From assembly GCF_026151395.1 (NCBI RefSeq), contig NZ_JAMQPV010000001.1, positions 1,793,501 to 1,857,500 on the forward strand: a stretch of 64,000 bases of DNA, read 5' to 3'. The notes below the pieces were generated by a model, which was not told the DNA's origin, did no database searches, and saw nothing but the letters and a program-made list of their open reading frames with translations. The DNA comes from Leptospira limi. GTDB lineage: Bacteria; Spirochaetota; Leptospiria; Leptospirales; Leptospiraceae. How positions within the stretch are numbered: position 1 is the stretch's first letter; every line of letters begins with the position of its first letter. Made by a program: the position numbers and the translations under genes. Below are positions 1 to 7,868 of this stretch, piece after piece.

Positions 1-497
1 AATGCCTCCACCACCAAATCCATTTGGAATCACCTCTTCCCCACGGAGGAGGGCGATCGGTATTTGTATCCATTTCACACCCAGAAGACAAACTTCGATC
101 CAAAGAGGGAATTCGGATCTTATCAGTTTCGACTCATTTAGAAAATCCTGAGAATTGGAAACGTGACAAAGAATACCAAATACGAAAAAAAGAATTCGAA
201 TCCCTGATTCTATCTGCTTTGGAAAAAAACTTAGATTGGTTCAAACTTACGAATATCCTGTTTTATCATTCTGCAACACCTGTTACGTGGCAAACCTGGA
301 CTGGACGCCAATGGGGACGTGTGGGAGGAATCCCTTCCTTTTATTTTTTTAATCCTTTTCGAATGGTATCCAATCGATCGGAAGATCCAACACTTTTACT
401 GACAGGTGACACCGTGTATCCAGGCCAAGGGATTCCTGCAGTTGTACTTGGTGGACTCAATGCCGTAGAACAATTTGAATCCCGAAAGTTCGGTTGA
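1..497 (+). CDS. FAD-dependent CrtI/carotenoid-isomerase-like oxidoreductase, C-terminal part
   Basis: The reading frame is open from the left edge (codons in phase with position 3), so only the C-terminal ~165 residues are present. The tail GDTVYPGQGIPAVVLGG is the FAD-contacting end of the phytoene desaturase/carotenoid isomerase/amine-oxidase fold, where the Gly-Asp pair binds the flavin ribityl chain. Family members desaturate, isomerise or saturate polyenes, or act on other hydrophobic substrates, so the reaction cannot be named from this fragment. The first candidate initiator in view (TTG at 24) is probably internal. thrB follows 34 bases later on the same strand. The family call is solid; the substrate is unknown. 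Confidence 0.75.
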   Translation, partial: CLHHQIHLESPLPHGGGRSVFVSISHPEDKLRSKEGIRILSVSTHLENPENWKRDKEYQIRKKEFESLILSALEKNLDWFKLTNILFYHSATPVTWQTWTGRQWGRVGGIPSFYFFNPFRMVSNRSEDPTLLLTGDTVYPGQGIPAVVLGGLNAVEQFESRKFG

Positions 498-531
498 TTT
501 CCGAACCGAATCCTAGAGCCTGGGCGAAACG

Positions 532-1485
532 ATGGTTCGCCTTCCAAAGATTCACATCAAAGTGCCAGGAACTTCTGCTAATTTAGGTCCTGGGTTTGAC
601 CTCATGGGCCTTGCCCTTGACATCCATAATGAATTCGAATTCCAATTTTCTAAAGAAATTACAGAAACCAAAACCGAATTGAAAAACGGAAAAACATTAC
701 CTTTCTCCCAAAAAGAAGATTTGGTTTTGTCATCATATTTGTCTTATTTTTCGAAATTTGCAAAAGATATCACACCTCCACCTTATCATTGTAAAATGAC
801 ATTGGCATTACCTTTAAAGGGTGGGCTTGGTTCTAGTGCATCCGCGATTGTTGCTGGACTCTGTTTAGCCAAAGAAGTCCACAAAAGATTAAATCCCGAA
901 TCATTGCCAACAGAACAAGAGTTCACTCAATACTTAGCAGAATTTGAAGGCCATCCTGACAATACACTTCCCGCATACCTTGGTGGATTTGTTTTCGCTT
1001 ACTCTACGTTTGGTGAGACATTACGTTATTTCCGAAAAAAATTCCCATCTTCTGTTTCCATTTTTGTCCTAACTCCTGAGTATTCTGTTTCGACAGAAGA
1101 ATCAAGAAAAACTCTACCTAAGTCCTATGTTACCTCAGATGTGATATTTAACCTTTCACGAATAGGGGCTTGGATGCATTTCCTAGATAAACGTAAGTTT
1201 TGTGATCTACTGGTCGGTTTGGAAGACAAGATGCATACTCCCTATCGAATTCCAAACTCATCTCCACTTTTTCCTTTAGCTGATACTTTAAAACAGGAAG
1301 GGATCGGGTATTGTTTGTCAGGTTCTGGTCCAAGTTTACTTATTTTTTTAGAACGAAAGGCCTTAAAATCAAAATTAAATGAATTGGAATCAAAAGTTTC
1401 AAAGATCATGAAGGATTCTGGGATCACGTATCAATTTCGCAGGGTAAAACCTGATGGAATAGGCGTAAGAATCAAAATGAAATGA
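532..1485 (+). CDS. thrB: Homoserine kinase
   Basis: Phosphorylates homoserine to O-phosphohomoserine with ATP, the step before threonine synthase in threonine biosynthesis; cytoplasmic. It is a GHMP kinase: an N-terminal substrate motif PGTSANLGPGFD (about residues 12-23), the glycine/serine ATP loop GGLGSSAS (residues 97-104), and the C-terminal loop LSGSGPSLL. The 317-residue length suits ThrB (300-330). The EGHPDN motif around residue 140 is typical of homoserine kinase rather than mevalonate or galactokinases. It starts at ATG 532, 34 bases after the upstream FAD enzyme. No other thr gene lies nearby, so the neighbours do not help the assignment. Confidence 0.93.
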   Translation: MVRLPKIHIKVPGTSANLGPGFDLMGLALDIHNEFEFQFSKEITETKTELKNGKTLPFSQKEDLVLSSYLSYFSKFAKDITPPPYHCKMTLALPLKGGLGSSASAIVAGLCLAKEVHKRLNPESLPTEQEFTQYLAEFEGHPDNTLPAYLGGFVFAYSTFGETLRYFRKKFPSSVSIFVLTPEYSVSTEESRKTLPKSYVTSDVIFNLSRIGAWMHFLDKRKFCDLLVGLEDKMHTPYRIPNSSPLFPLADTLKQEGIGYCLSGSGPSLLIFLERKALKSKLNELESKVSKIMKDSGITYQFRRVKPDGIGVRIKMK

Positions 1486-1532
1486 GTTATCTCTCTAACC
1501 TCTGATCGATTGGTTGCATTGTTTTTCGGAGT

Positions 1533-2171
1533 TTATTCTTCTTCCGCTCCTTCTTCCTTACCGAAGCCATAAACATCACCTCGAAACCGAACTTTTCTGT
1601 TGATCCCCGGTTGGATTTTACCAACTTCAAAGGTAAACTTCATTCTTTCTTTTCCTGAGCGATTGAAATAAAAGGAAGATGTGAGTGAAATTTCGATATA
1701 ATTCACCATTCTATCTTTTGTAATTTTATCAGAGATCCTAAATTCAGCGGGGTGTCCAATGATCTCATAAGAATCAAAGGTTTCTTTGGATTCCATTTTT
1801 CCATAATGTTCCATTCTTGGAGGTTTATAAAAACTGGGTCCATTTTTTAAAACGGTAATCGTATAATCTTCGCTATCTCTACTTTTTTTAAATTGGAAAA
1901 TCAAATGATCTTCTGTGATGGCATTACAACGTGTTGCCAATTGTCCTGTTTTACAACCAACATGGAAACTTGCAAATCTGGAAAGTTCATCGACTACTAA
2001 ATCATATTTATCACCTGTTTGGACAGGGATAAATCGATCTGATTCCTTTCGCATAAAAATGGGATGGATGAATTGGTTGTACACAACTAATCCCAGTCCT
2101 AAAATGGAGATTGTAAGCACACCACTGAGGACTAGGACAAAACTATCTAAAATGGCAATGCTTAAAAACAA
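1533..2171 (-). CDS. Hypothetical membrane-anchored protein
   Basis: I do not recognise this protein. It has one N-terminal membrane segment (about residues 4-32, rich in Ile, Leu and Val), then a soluble domain of about 175 residues with alternating beta-type hydrophobic pattern and an acidic tail ending GAEEE. The likely start is TTG at 2171, with AAGG six bases upstream lying inside the end of the preceding gene; no ATG occurs before the membrane segment. It lies 2 bases after the 2174-2491 gene and is surely co-transcribed with it. The beta-rich part could be a PilZ-like or similar small domain, but I see no RxxxR motif to support that. Confidence 0.7.
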   Translation of the reverse strand: MFLSIAILDSFVLVLSGVLTISILGLGLVVYNQFIHPIFMRKESDRFIPVQTGDKYDLVVDELSRFASFHVGCKTGQLATRCNAITEDHLIFQFKKSRDSEDYTITVLKNGPSFYKPPRMEHYGKMESKETFDSYEIIGHPAEFRISDKITKDRMVNYIEISLTSSFYFNRSGKERMKFTFEVGKIQPGINRKVRFRGDVYGFGKEEGAEEE

Positions 2172-2173
2172 AA

Positions 2174-2491
2174 TTACCTTTTTGTATCAACCTTATGGCT
2201 TTTTGTTTCCGGTAGAGGAGTCCTAGTCACAAGTGAAAGAAGGTCCTTCACTTCCTCTGGAGAAATGATTTGGTTTAATTTTTCTTCCAGAGAAGCTGGT
2301 GTCGGTTTTAAAACCAAATCCTCTGGTTTTACTTTTGGTTCTGATTTTGTTTTGGCTTCGTTTACGGCCACTTCGTTGTTTGTTTTTTTAGGGAAAGATT
2401 CCTTTCCTTCCTCCGACTGTTTTCCCGTTTGAGTGGGAAGGGTGGGGGGAATGGATAGGCCAGGATTCCCTTGGATATTGATTGTATTCAT
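2174..2491 (-). CDS. Hypothetical small Lys/Pro-rich protein
   Basis: An unrecognised protein of about 105 residues with no signal peptide or membrane segment. The first 70 residues are low complexity, rich in Lys, Glu, Pro and Thr. A short predicted helix (SLEEKLNQIISPEEVKDLL) follows near the C-terminus. ATG at 2491 is preferred over the in-frame TTG at 2500 because GGAGG sits 10 bases upstream of the ATG. Its stop is 2 bases from the next gene's start, giving a two-gene operon. It is divergent from the DsbA-like gene. The helix-plus-linker layout suggests an adaptor or scaffold peptide, but that is inference only. Confidence 0.65.
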   Translation of the reverse strand: MNTINIQGNPGLSIPPTLPTQTGKQSEEGKESFPKKTNNEVAVNEAKTKSEPKVKPEDLVLKPTPASLEEKLNQIISPEEVKDLLSLVTRTPLPETKSHKVDTKR

Positions 2492-2654
2492 AGTTCCCAA
2501 ACCTCCGTGTTCAGGATCGGCAATTGAAGAAAAAACTTTCCTTTTCCCTCCCTCAGATTTTCGGTCAAATCGAGGTTCGCTTTAGCGAAAATCGAAACAT
2601 TTTTTAGGATTTTTCCGTTTGATTGCCCGCTTTATGGCCGGGAAGCTGGCAGAG

Positions 2655-3704
2655 ATGGAAAATAATTTTAAATCGTGGATGGCTTCGCCCATCTCTAAAA
2701 TCTTCATAGGGACCAATTTGGTCTTTGCCGTGCTTTTTTTAGTCAGTGTTCCTTCTTTTGTGAAAGAATACATCACCCAGGATGCAGTGAGTATCGGTGG
2801 AAAAAAATACGACTTGAGTGACGTGAAAGACTCCTCACCGATTGCTTATTCCAAATTCCAATCTGAATACAAAGCCCTTCTCAAAAATACCTTTGGTGAA
2901 TTTGCTCAGGACAAATTATTCGAATTAATTGCAAAAGAAAAAAACATCAAACCTTCTGAAGTTTTAAATGAAGGATTGGTTTTAAGAGAACCTTCGGAAG
3001 AAGAAATCTTAAACGTATATATGTCTAACAAAGCACAGTTAGGTGGGAAATCTCTCGCTGAAACAAAAGATAAAATTGTTGGATTTTTAAAAAACCAACA
3101 AGAACAAGAACATAGCAGAAACAAATACCGTGAGATCATCACGAAATACCCAGTTGATTTTTTAATCAAAGAACCTGAAGCAATTCGAGTGACTGTGGAT
3201 GAAAAAAACAATCCAAGTATGGGACCAAAAGATGCAAAGATTACAGTGATTGAATTTTCAGACTTTGAATGTCCATTCTGTAAACGTAGCCAAGATGTGA
3301 ATCGCCAACTCCGAGAAAAATACAAAGGGCAAATCCGATGGGTATTCCGTGATTTCCCTCTCCCATTCCACCAAGACGCAATGTATGCTCACATGGCTGC
3401 AAACTGTTCCATCGAAGAAGGAAAGTATTGGGATGTTTTTAATGTTTTATTTGATAACAGCGGTAATTTAAGTAAATCAAATGTAGATGCATTGGTATTA
3501 AAAACAGGATTGTCCAAGGACAAATACCAAACTTGTATGAAAGACCAATCAAAGTTAAAAACTGAAATCGATGCCGATATCCAAGATGGACAAAAAGTAG
3601 GAGTCAGTGGAACACCTGCATTTTTTATCAATGGGATCTTTGTATCGGGTGCCTTACCTTTTGAAAACTTTGATGAGATCATCCAAAAAGAACTGAAACA
3701 ATAA
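2655..3704 (+). CDS. Membrane-anchored DsbA-family thiol oxidoreductase
   Basis: A disulfide oxidoreductase or isomerase working outside the cytoplasmic membrane. From ATG 2655 the protein has a cytoplasmic stub, one membrane segment (about residues 16-34) and a ~150-residue helical region rich in Lys and Glu that resembles SurA-like N-terminal linkers. A DsbA-type thioredoxin domain with active site CPFC (residues 206-209) follows. The late motif [11 protein letters not shown] holds the cis-proline. At ~349 residues it is longer than E. coli DsbA because of the extra N-terminal region. Starts at TTG 2619 and ATG 2634 are possible, but GGAAG nine bases upstream favours 2655. It lies 29 bases before mdh and may share its transcript. 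Confidence 0.88.
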   Translation: MENNFKSWMASPISKIFIGTNLVFAVLFLVSVPSFVKEYITQDAVSIGGKKYDLSDVKDSSPIAYSKFQSEYKALLKNTFGEFAQDKLFELIAKEKNIKPSEVLNEGLVLREPSEEEILNVYMSNKAQLGGKSLAETKDKIVGFLKNQQEQEHSRNKYREIITKYPVDFLIKEPEAIRVTVDEKNNPSMGPKDAKITVIEFSDFECPFCKRSQDVNRQLREKYKGQIRWVFRDFPLPFHQDAMYAHMAANCSIEEGKYWDVFNVLFDNSGNLSKSNVDALVLKTGLSKDKYQTCMKDQSKLKTEIDADIQDGQKVGVSGTPAFFINGIFVSGALPFENFDEIIQKELKQ

Positions 3705-3733
3705 AGGATTATAAACCAAAAAGGAAAAATTAT

Positions 3734-4717
3734 ATGAGCAAAAAAGTAAAAGTTGCTGTAACAGGTGCTGCCGGACAAATCGGATACGCACTCTTATTTC
3801 GTATCGCTTCAGGACAAATGTTTGGACCTGACACAGCTGTCGAACTCCAGTTATTAGAATTGGAACAAGCGCTCCCTGCAGCGAAAGGTGTCATCATGGA
3901 ATTGGATGACTGTGCGTTCCCATTACTCGAAAAAGTATCTGTTACTTCTAGTTTAGATGAAGCATTCCGTGATATCAATTGGGCTCTTCTTGTTGGGTCA
4001 GTTCCAAGAAAAGCTGGAATGGAACGTGGTGACCTTCTCAAAATCAATGGTGGTATTTTTACTACCCAAGGGAAAGCGATCGAAAAAAATGCAGCAAGTG
4101 ATGTAAGAGTTCTTGTTGTAGGTAACCCATGTAACACAAACGCACTCATTGCAATGAATAATGCAAAAGGTGTTCCGTCTGACAGATGGTTTGCGATGAC
4201 AGGTCTTGATGAAAATCGTGCAAAAACTCAATTGGCACAAAAAGCGGGAGTTCTTGTAAAAGATGTTTCTAATGTTGCAATTTGGGGTAATCACTCAGCG
4301 ACTCAATACCCAGACTTTTATAATGCAAAAATCAAAGGAAAACCAGCAACTGACCTGATCAGTGACGATGCTTGGTTAAAGGGAGATTTTATCTCTACTG
4401 TGCAAAAACGTGGTGCGGCTATCATCGCTGCAAGAGGAGCTTCTTCCGCTGCTTCTGCAGCCAATGCAGTGGTCGACACAGTGCATAACATTGTGACACC
4501 AACAAAACCAGGAGATTGGTTCAGTGCCGCTTGCCATTCTAATGGTGAGTATGGTGTAGACAAAGGTCTTATCTTTGGATACCCACTCAAATCTGATGGT
4601 AAAAAAGTAGAGATCGTAACGGGTCTTGAGATCAATGCTTTCGGTAAGGAAAAATTTGATATCACTCACAATGAATTAAAAGAAGAAAGAAACGAAGTCA
4701 AAGATATGTTAGGTTAA
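3734..4717 (+). CDS. mdh: Malate dehydrogenase
   Basis: Oxidises malate to oxaloacetate with NAD+ in the TCA cycle; cytoplasmic. The N-terminal Rossmann motif is [12 protein letters not shown]. The substrate-binding arginines lie in [12 protein letters not shown], and the catalytic His187 lies in [10 protein letters not shown]. The 327-residue length and the pattern place it with the MDH type 2 group, which resembles cytosolic eukaryotic MDH more than E. coli Mdh. The ATG at 3734 has AAGGA about seven bases upstream. Two tandem terminator hairpins follow, so this is the last gene of its transcript. Confidence 0.96.
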   Translation: MSKKVKVAVTGAAGQIGYALLFRIASGQMFGPDTAVELQLLELEQALPAAKGVIMELDDCAFPLLEKVSVTSSLDEAFRDINWALLVGSVPRKAGMERGDLLKINGGIFTTQGKAIEKNAASDVRVLVVGNPCNTNALIAMNNAKGVPSDRWFAMTGLDENRAKTQLAQKAGVLVKDVSNVAIWGNHSATQYPDFYNAKIKGKPATDLISDDAWLKGDFISTVQKRGAAIIAARGASSAASAANAVVDTVHNIVTPTKPGDWFSAACHSNGEYGVDKGLIFGYPLKSDGKKVEIVTGLEINAFGKEKFDITHNELKEERNEVKDMLG

Positions 4718-4733
4718 TTTCAAAAACAGATTT

Positions 4734-4764
4734 TCCCTACAGAAATGACTGGTAGGGATTTTTT
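4734..4764 (+). terminator. Intrinsic terminator after mdh (first of two)
   Basis: Seven-base stem TCCCTAC (4734-4740) and GTAGGGA (4752-4758) with an 11-base loop, followed by six T. It starts 17 bases after the mdh stop. Confidence 0.85.
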
Positions 4765-4772
4765 CTGACTTC

Positions 4773-4811
4773 AAAGCCCACATGGTGAAATATTGCCAGT
4801 GGGCTTTTTTT
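4773..4811 (+). terminator. Second intrinsic terminator after mdh
   Basis: Stem AAAGCCCAC (4773-4781) and GTGGGCTTT (4799-4807) with a 17-base loop, running into a T tract ending at 4811. It backs up the first terminator. Read from the minus strand only three T follow the stem, so it would stop hydrolase-strand readthrough poorly. Confidence 0.75.
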
Positions 4812-4873
4812 ATGATTGTTCGGTCTAAGAGTTTTGTTAAACCTAAAAACAGATTACCGTAGTTCCAATCTCT

Positions 4874-5728
4874 TCATTCCGAATCCATAACTTTCATAAA
4901 TTGATTTGGGTCTTCGAAAAATGGCAAATGGCCACAGTGGTCGAGAACTGTTCGTTTCACATCTGGAAATCTTTCGATGATTGTATCCCATGTATAATAA
5001 GGAGCCACTTGGAAATCATACTTTCCTAATATGAGTTTGGTTGGATGTTTTAAATTTGGTAAAATGGTTTCGACATTGATCTCGACAAAAACTTTTCCAA
5101 ACAAATAATCAAACGCTAGTTTGTTGGTTTTTATCCCTTCCCATAGATGAGTGGAATCCATTTTTAGATTATAAAAACCGAGTGCATCCTGGCTCACACA
5201 ATACAAATTGAAAAAGTTTGGAAGGCCTTCAGGGTGAGACTCAATTTGGTTTTGGAAATTGGTTTGGAGTTGTCTGTGTTTTTCTTTTCTCTCTTCACTT
5301 GCGAAATTTGCAAAGTATGTTTCCCGTTCCAAAAGGGGAGCTCCATGGTTAGGGCCCGTTGCTACCATGACGAGTTTAGAAACACAGTCTGGGTATTTTT
5401 TTGCATAAGTCAGAGCCATGTACCCGTGGCCTGAGTGGCCAAGAATCGTACAGGCTGGGATTTGGAGATGGTTTTGGAAGAAGTGAAAATCATCCAATAC
5501 CACATCCAAATCATACATGGATTCATTTTCAGGAGTTGAATTTATATGTTTCGCAAATCCTCTATGGTCCACAACAGTGATGTGATATTTGGATGCCATC
5601 GTTTTTGGGATCACCCTTGGGTAGTACAACGCACTCCCGAGCCAATAGAGGTTTGGTCCTTTTGTATTGTTTTGCGCGATTAAAAATTCAAATCCATCCC
5701 TTTGGATTGTCTGATAGTTCCATTCCAT
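4874..5728 (-). CDS. Alpha/beta hydrolase
   Basis: A serine hydrolase of the alpha/beta fold. The nucleophile elbow is GHSGHG with Ser99. An acid residue follows in ILGKYDFQVAP, and the catalytic His lies in DHCGHLPFF near the C-terminus. The oxyanion strand is unusual (NLYWLGSA instead of HGxP). At 284 residues it is a normal length for epoxide hydrolase, proline iminopeptidase or ester hydrolase relatives; the substrate cannot be told. I chose ATG 5728 because GAGGG lies six bases upstream; the ATG at 5743 would overlap that site. It is divergent from a MarR regulator, and the operator pair at 5772-5811 overlaps its candidate promoter, so it is probably the regulator's target. Confidence 0.88.
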   Translation of the reverse strand: MEWNYQTIQRDGFEFLIAQNNTKGPNLYWLGSALYYPRVIPKTMASKYHITVVDHRGFAKHINSTPENESMYDLDVVLDDFHFFQNHLQIPACTILGHSGHGYMALTYAKKYPDCVSKLVMVATGPNHGAPLLERETYFANFASEERKEKHRQLQTNFQNQIESHPEGLPNFFNLYCVSQDALGFYNLKMDSTHLWEGIKTNKLAFDYLFGKVFVEINVETILPNLKHPTKLILGKYDFQVAPYYTWDTIIERFPDVKRTVLDHCGHLPFFEDPNQFMKVMDSE

Positions 5729-5771
5729 AACATTCCCTCTCATTCAATTTGGTGAGTATTCATTTTCTATT

Positions 5772-5811
5772 TAGTTGCAATATACAACCATATAGTTGTA
5801 ATATGCAACTA
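5772..5811. promoter_or_regulatory. Double palindromic operator, probably for the adjacent MarR regulator
   Basis: Two 15-base dyads, GTTGCAATATACAAC (5774-5788) and GTTGTAATATGCAAC (5795-5809), start 21 bases apart (two helical turns). Together they form one long near-perfect palindrome. Size and AT-rich character fit MarR-family operators. The site sits between the hydrolase and the marR-like gene and overlaps promoter elements on both strands. Confidence 0.75.
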
Positions 5812-5824
5812 AAAAACTTGTCAA
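5795..5824 (-). promoter_or_regulatory. Candidate sigma70-type promoter for the hydrolase
   Basis: On the minus strand, TTGACA (5824-5819) is followed after 18 bases by TACAAC (5800-5795). The -10 element lies inside the right-hand operator dyad, so a bound regulator would block it. On the plus strand TTGCAA (5775-5780) and TAATAT (5799-5804), 18 apart, are a weaker candidate for the regulator's own promoter. Confidence 0.5.
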
Positions 5825-5851
5825 AAACGATAATTAATTTAAATTTGGGGA

Positions 5852-6328
5852 ATGAATGAAATTTTTTCCTATTTAGGCATTCACTTAAGTGAAACTTTAC
5901 TCAAGATGCGAAAGTTTCTCTCAAATGAGTTTGAGACGAATCGAGTAGGGATGCGATTTGAAGAATGGATCCAACTGATTCCCCTAATGGAAAAGGAAAG
6001 TTTGAACCAGAAAATCTTAAGTGACCGATTGGCCAAAGATAAAACCACAATCTCTAGGTTAGTTGATGGTTGGGTAAAAAAGGGATGGGTCAAACGAATC
6101 CAATCGAGTGAAGACAAACGAAGTTTTAGCTTAAAATTAACAACCAAAGGGAAATCCATATGGGAGAAGGGGATACCTGTTGTCAAAGAAGCAGATTTAG
6201 TTTTTAAAAAAAATCTGAGTCAAGAAAATGAAAAAGAATTATTTGTAACTCTTTTTAAGATTCAAACTTCGATTCAGTTTTCAGAAACAAAAAACGTTCC
6301 TTTTGAGAACTATCCAAAACCTTCTTAG
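5852..6328 (+). CDS. MarR-family transcriptional regulator
   Basis: A winged-helix repressor of about 158 residues, the usual MarR length. The recognition region reads LSDRLAKDKTTISRLVDGWVKKGWV (written here in two parts: LSDRLAKDKTTIS, RLVDGWVKKGWV), followed by the wing RIQSSEDKRSFSLKLTTKG, whose D-x-R is a MarR signature. MarR proteins bind as dimers and are released by small ligands or oxidation. There is no Cys in the N-terminal part, so an OhrR-type peroxide switch is unlikely. ATG 5852 is the first start; a G-rich tract ends just before it. The last 74 bases overlap the end of prmC on the other strand. It probably controls itself and the divergent hydrolase. Confidence 0.9.
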   Translation: MNEIFSYLGIHLSETLLKMRKFLSNEFETNRVGMRFEEWIQLIPLMEKESLNQKILSDRLAKDKTTISRLVDGWVKKGWVKRIQSSEDKRSFSLKLTTKGKSIWEKGIPVVKEADLVFKKNLSQENEKELFVTLFKIQTSIQFSETKNVPFENYPKPS

Positions 6329-7142
6329 GGGAAACAAAACCCAAACTGATGGCCAAGTTTTCTAATTCTTGTATGTAAGTCGGATGGGTTTCCATCAAAA
6401 ACCAACCACCTGGTTTTAATCGTCTTTTGACGGATTCAAATAATTCACGATGGAAAGAGAGGATATCGGAAACAAACAATGCTAGATGGGGTTCGTATTC
6501 CAAAACATCAGGCATAATGTCTTTTTTTTCCGATTCTGGGATATAGGGAGGGTTTGAAACTATGATATCAAAACGGAATTCATTTGGAAGTGAATTGTCC
6601 AAACTCGAAACATAAAACTGAACATCCGTTAGTTTGTATTTTTCAGCATTTGATTTACTGGTTTCGATTGCTTTTTCTGAAATATCAGATAACACAACAA
6701 GGTTTGGCTTTAGAAGTTGTGATAAACTAAGGCCAATACAACCACTTCCTGAACACAAATCCCAAATTTGTATTCCATCTGGAAATTCACTTGCGAGTGT
6801 TTCTTTCTGTTTAAAAAGATAATCTACAAGTTCTTCCGTTTCTGGCCTAGGGATGAGAACATCTTCTGATACGAAAAATTCAAATTGATGGAACCCTTTT
6901 TTCCCTGTGATGTAAGCTACTGGTTTTCGTTTGCTTCGTTCTACAATCCGTTCTCTGTACAAATCGATTTCTTTTTGAGAAAGGGGCATTTCAAATTGGG
7001 AATAGAGTTTGATACGAGGTAAACCAAGAAGGTCCGAGAGAAGCCATTCAGCATCGACACGAGGGTTTGGAATTTCTTTTTTTTCCAGAAATTCTGTGGA
7101 ACGTTTGAGATAATAAAGTAAGGTTCCTGGTTGTTCCGCCAT
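6255..7142 (-). CDS. prmC: Peptide chain release factor N5-glutamine methyltransferase
   Basis: Methylates the GGQ glutamine of release factors RF1 and RF2 with S-adenosylmethionine. The N-terminal helical domain (about residues 1-75) is followed by a class I methyltransferase domain with SAM loop DLCSGSGCIGLSL and the catalytic NPPYIP motif; the NPPY marks this family. The 295-residue length is normal. The ATG at 7142 lies only 6 bases after the 3' end of the upstream tRNA-Arg; the GGGGG of the tRNA acceptor stem (7151-7155) is the only visible ribosome binding site, eight bases from the ATG. The 3' end overlaps the MarR gene by 74 bases, antiparallel. A prfA gene is not adjacent, unlike in many bacteria. 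Confidence 0.93.
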   Translation of the reverse strand: MAEQPGTLLYYLKRSTEFLEKKEIPNPRVDAEWLLSDLLGLPRIKLYSQFEMPLSQKEIDLYRERIVERSKRKPVAYITGKKGFHQFEFFVSEDVLIPRPETEELVDYLFKQKETLASEFPDGIQIWDLCSGSGCIGLSLSQLLKPNLVVLSDISEKAIETSKSNAEKYKLTDVQFYVSSLDNSLPNEFRFDIIVSNPPYIPESEKKDIMPDVLEYEPHLALFVSDILSFHRELFESVKRRLKPGGWFLMETHPTYIQELENLAISLGFVSPKKVLDSSQKERFLFLKTESKFES

Positions 7143-7148
7143 AATGTT

Positions 7149-7221
7149 TGCCCCCAACAGGATTCGAACCTGTGTCCCCAGTTTAGGAAACTAGTGCTCT
7201 ATCCACCTGAGCTATGGGAGC
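7149..7221 (-). tRNA. tRNA-Arg (anticodon CCU)
   Basis: A 73-base cloverleaf on the minus strand. The 5' acceptor GCTCCCA pairs with TGGGGGC, the D arm is AGCTCAGGTGGATAGAGC, the anticodon arm is CTAGT-TTCCTAA-ACTGG, and the T arm contains GTTCGAATC. Anticodon CCT reads AGG codons. CCA is not encoded, so it must be added after processing. It lies 2 bases after the stop of the cyclic-nucleotide-binding gene and 6 bases before the prmC start, so it is probably cut out of a polycistronic transcript. Confidence 0.97.
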
Positions 7222-7223
7222 TT

Positions 7224-7868
7224 TTACGTAGGTTTACGTTTCTGATTCACTATCCTTTGGAAATCAGAGATATTGTGAATAACAATTTTATCTGGGTAGA
7301 GGTCAAGTTTCCCAGTTTTTACATATTGCATGAGGACTTTTTGGACTTCTCCCACAGGTTGGGCACACCAATTGGCAATGTCATCCACTGTTGCAGAAAG
7401 GATGATTTCGTTATAAACATCATTATTATACTGCTTCTCGTATAACATCACAAAGACGTCACAAACTTTTCCTACAATGTCATCCATAAGAAGGATCATC
7501 AGTCGTCTTTTTTGGTCATAAATACGGAAGGAAAAAATATGTAATAATTTCATCGCAAGAGCAGGGTTTTTCGTCATGAGCATCTCAAAGTTTGCACGAT
7601 TGAAATTGAGTGCTTTTACCTCAGTCACTGCAATGGCAGTAGCAGACCTTGGTTGTTCTTCCAAAATCGCCATTTCTCCCAAAATATCACCTGCTTCCAA
7701 GACATCTAAGGTTTTGATACTTGTGCCTATGGTTTTTGTGATTTTGACTTTTCCTTCTTTGATGAGGTAAAAATCGTTACCAGGTTCGTATTCACAAAAT
7801 AAAACTTCGTTTGGTTGGAACACTTTTCCAAATTTTCCAAACATAGCTTCTAACATTTGGTCGTTCAT
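7224..7868 (-). CDS. Crp/Fnr-type cyclic-nucleotide-binding regulator
   Basis: The N-terminal half (about residues 10-125) is a cNMP-binding barrel with phosphate-binding cassette [15 protein letters not shown], whose Arg-Ser-Ala is the canonical cAMP/cGMP contact. A long helix (about 125-150) follows, then a C-terminal winged-helix-like part (about 165-205, [21 protein letters not shown]). The 214 residues match the CRP family (200-230). The ATG shares one base with the stop of the upstream gene (TAATG), suggesting coupled translation. The stop lies 2 bases from tRNA-Arg. The ligand and DNA target are unknown; the HTH is recognisable but divergent from E. coli CRP. Confidence 0.88.
   Translation of the reverse strand: MNDQMLEAMFGKFGKVFQPNEVLFCEYEPGNDFYLIKEGKVKITKTIGTSIKTLDVLEAGDILGEMAILEEQPRSATAIAVTEVKALNFNRANFEMLMTKNPALAMKLLHIFSFRIYDQKRRLMILLMDDIVGKVCDVFVMLYEKQYNNDVYNEIILSATVDDIANWCAQPVGEVQKVLMQYVKTGKLDLYPDKIVIHNISDFQRIVNQKRKPT

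Noticed and set aside
7131..7445. Plus-strand frame containing CPQQDSNLCPQFRK
   Set aside because: This is the antisense translation of a tRNA gene, a common false hit; the frame runs backward through tRNA-Arg and the cNMP gene.
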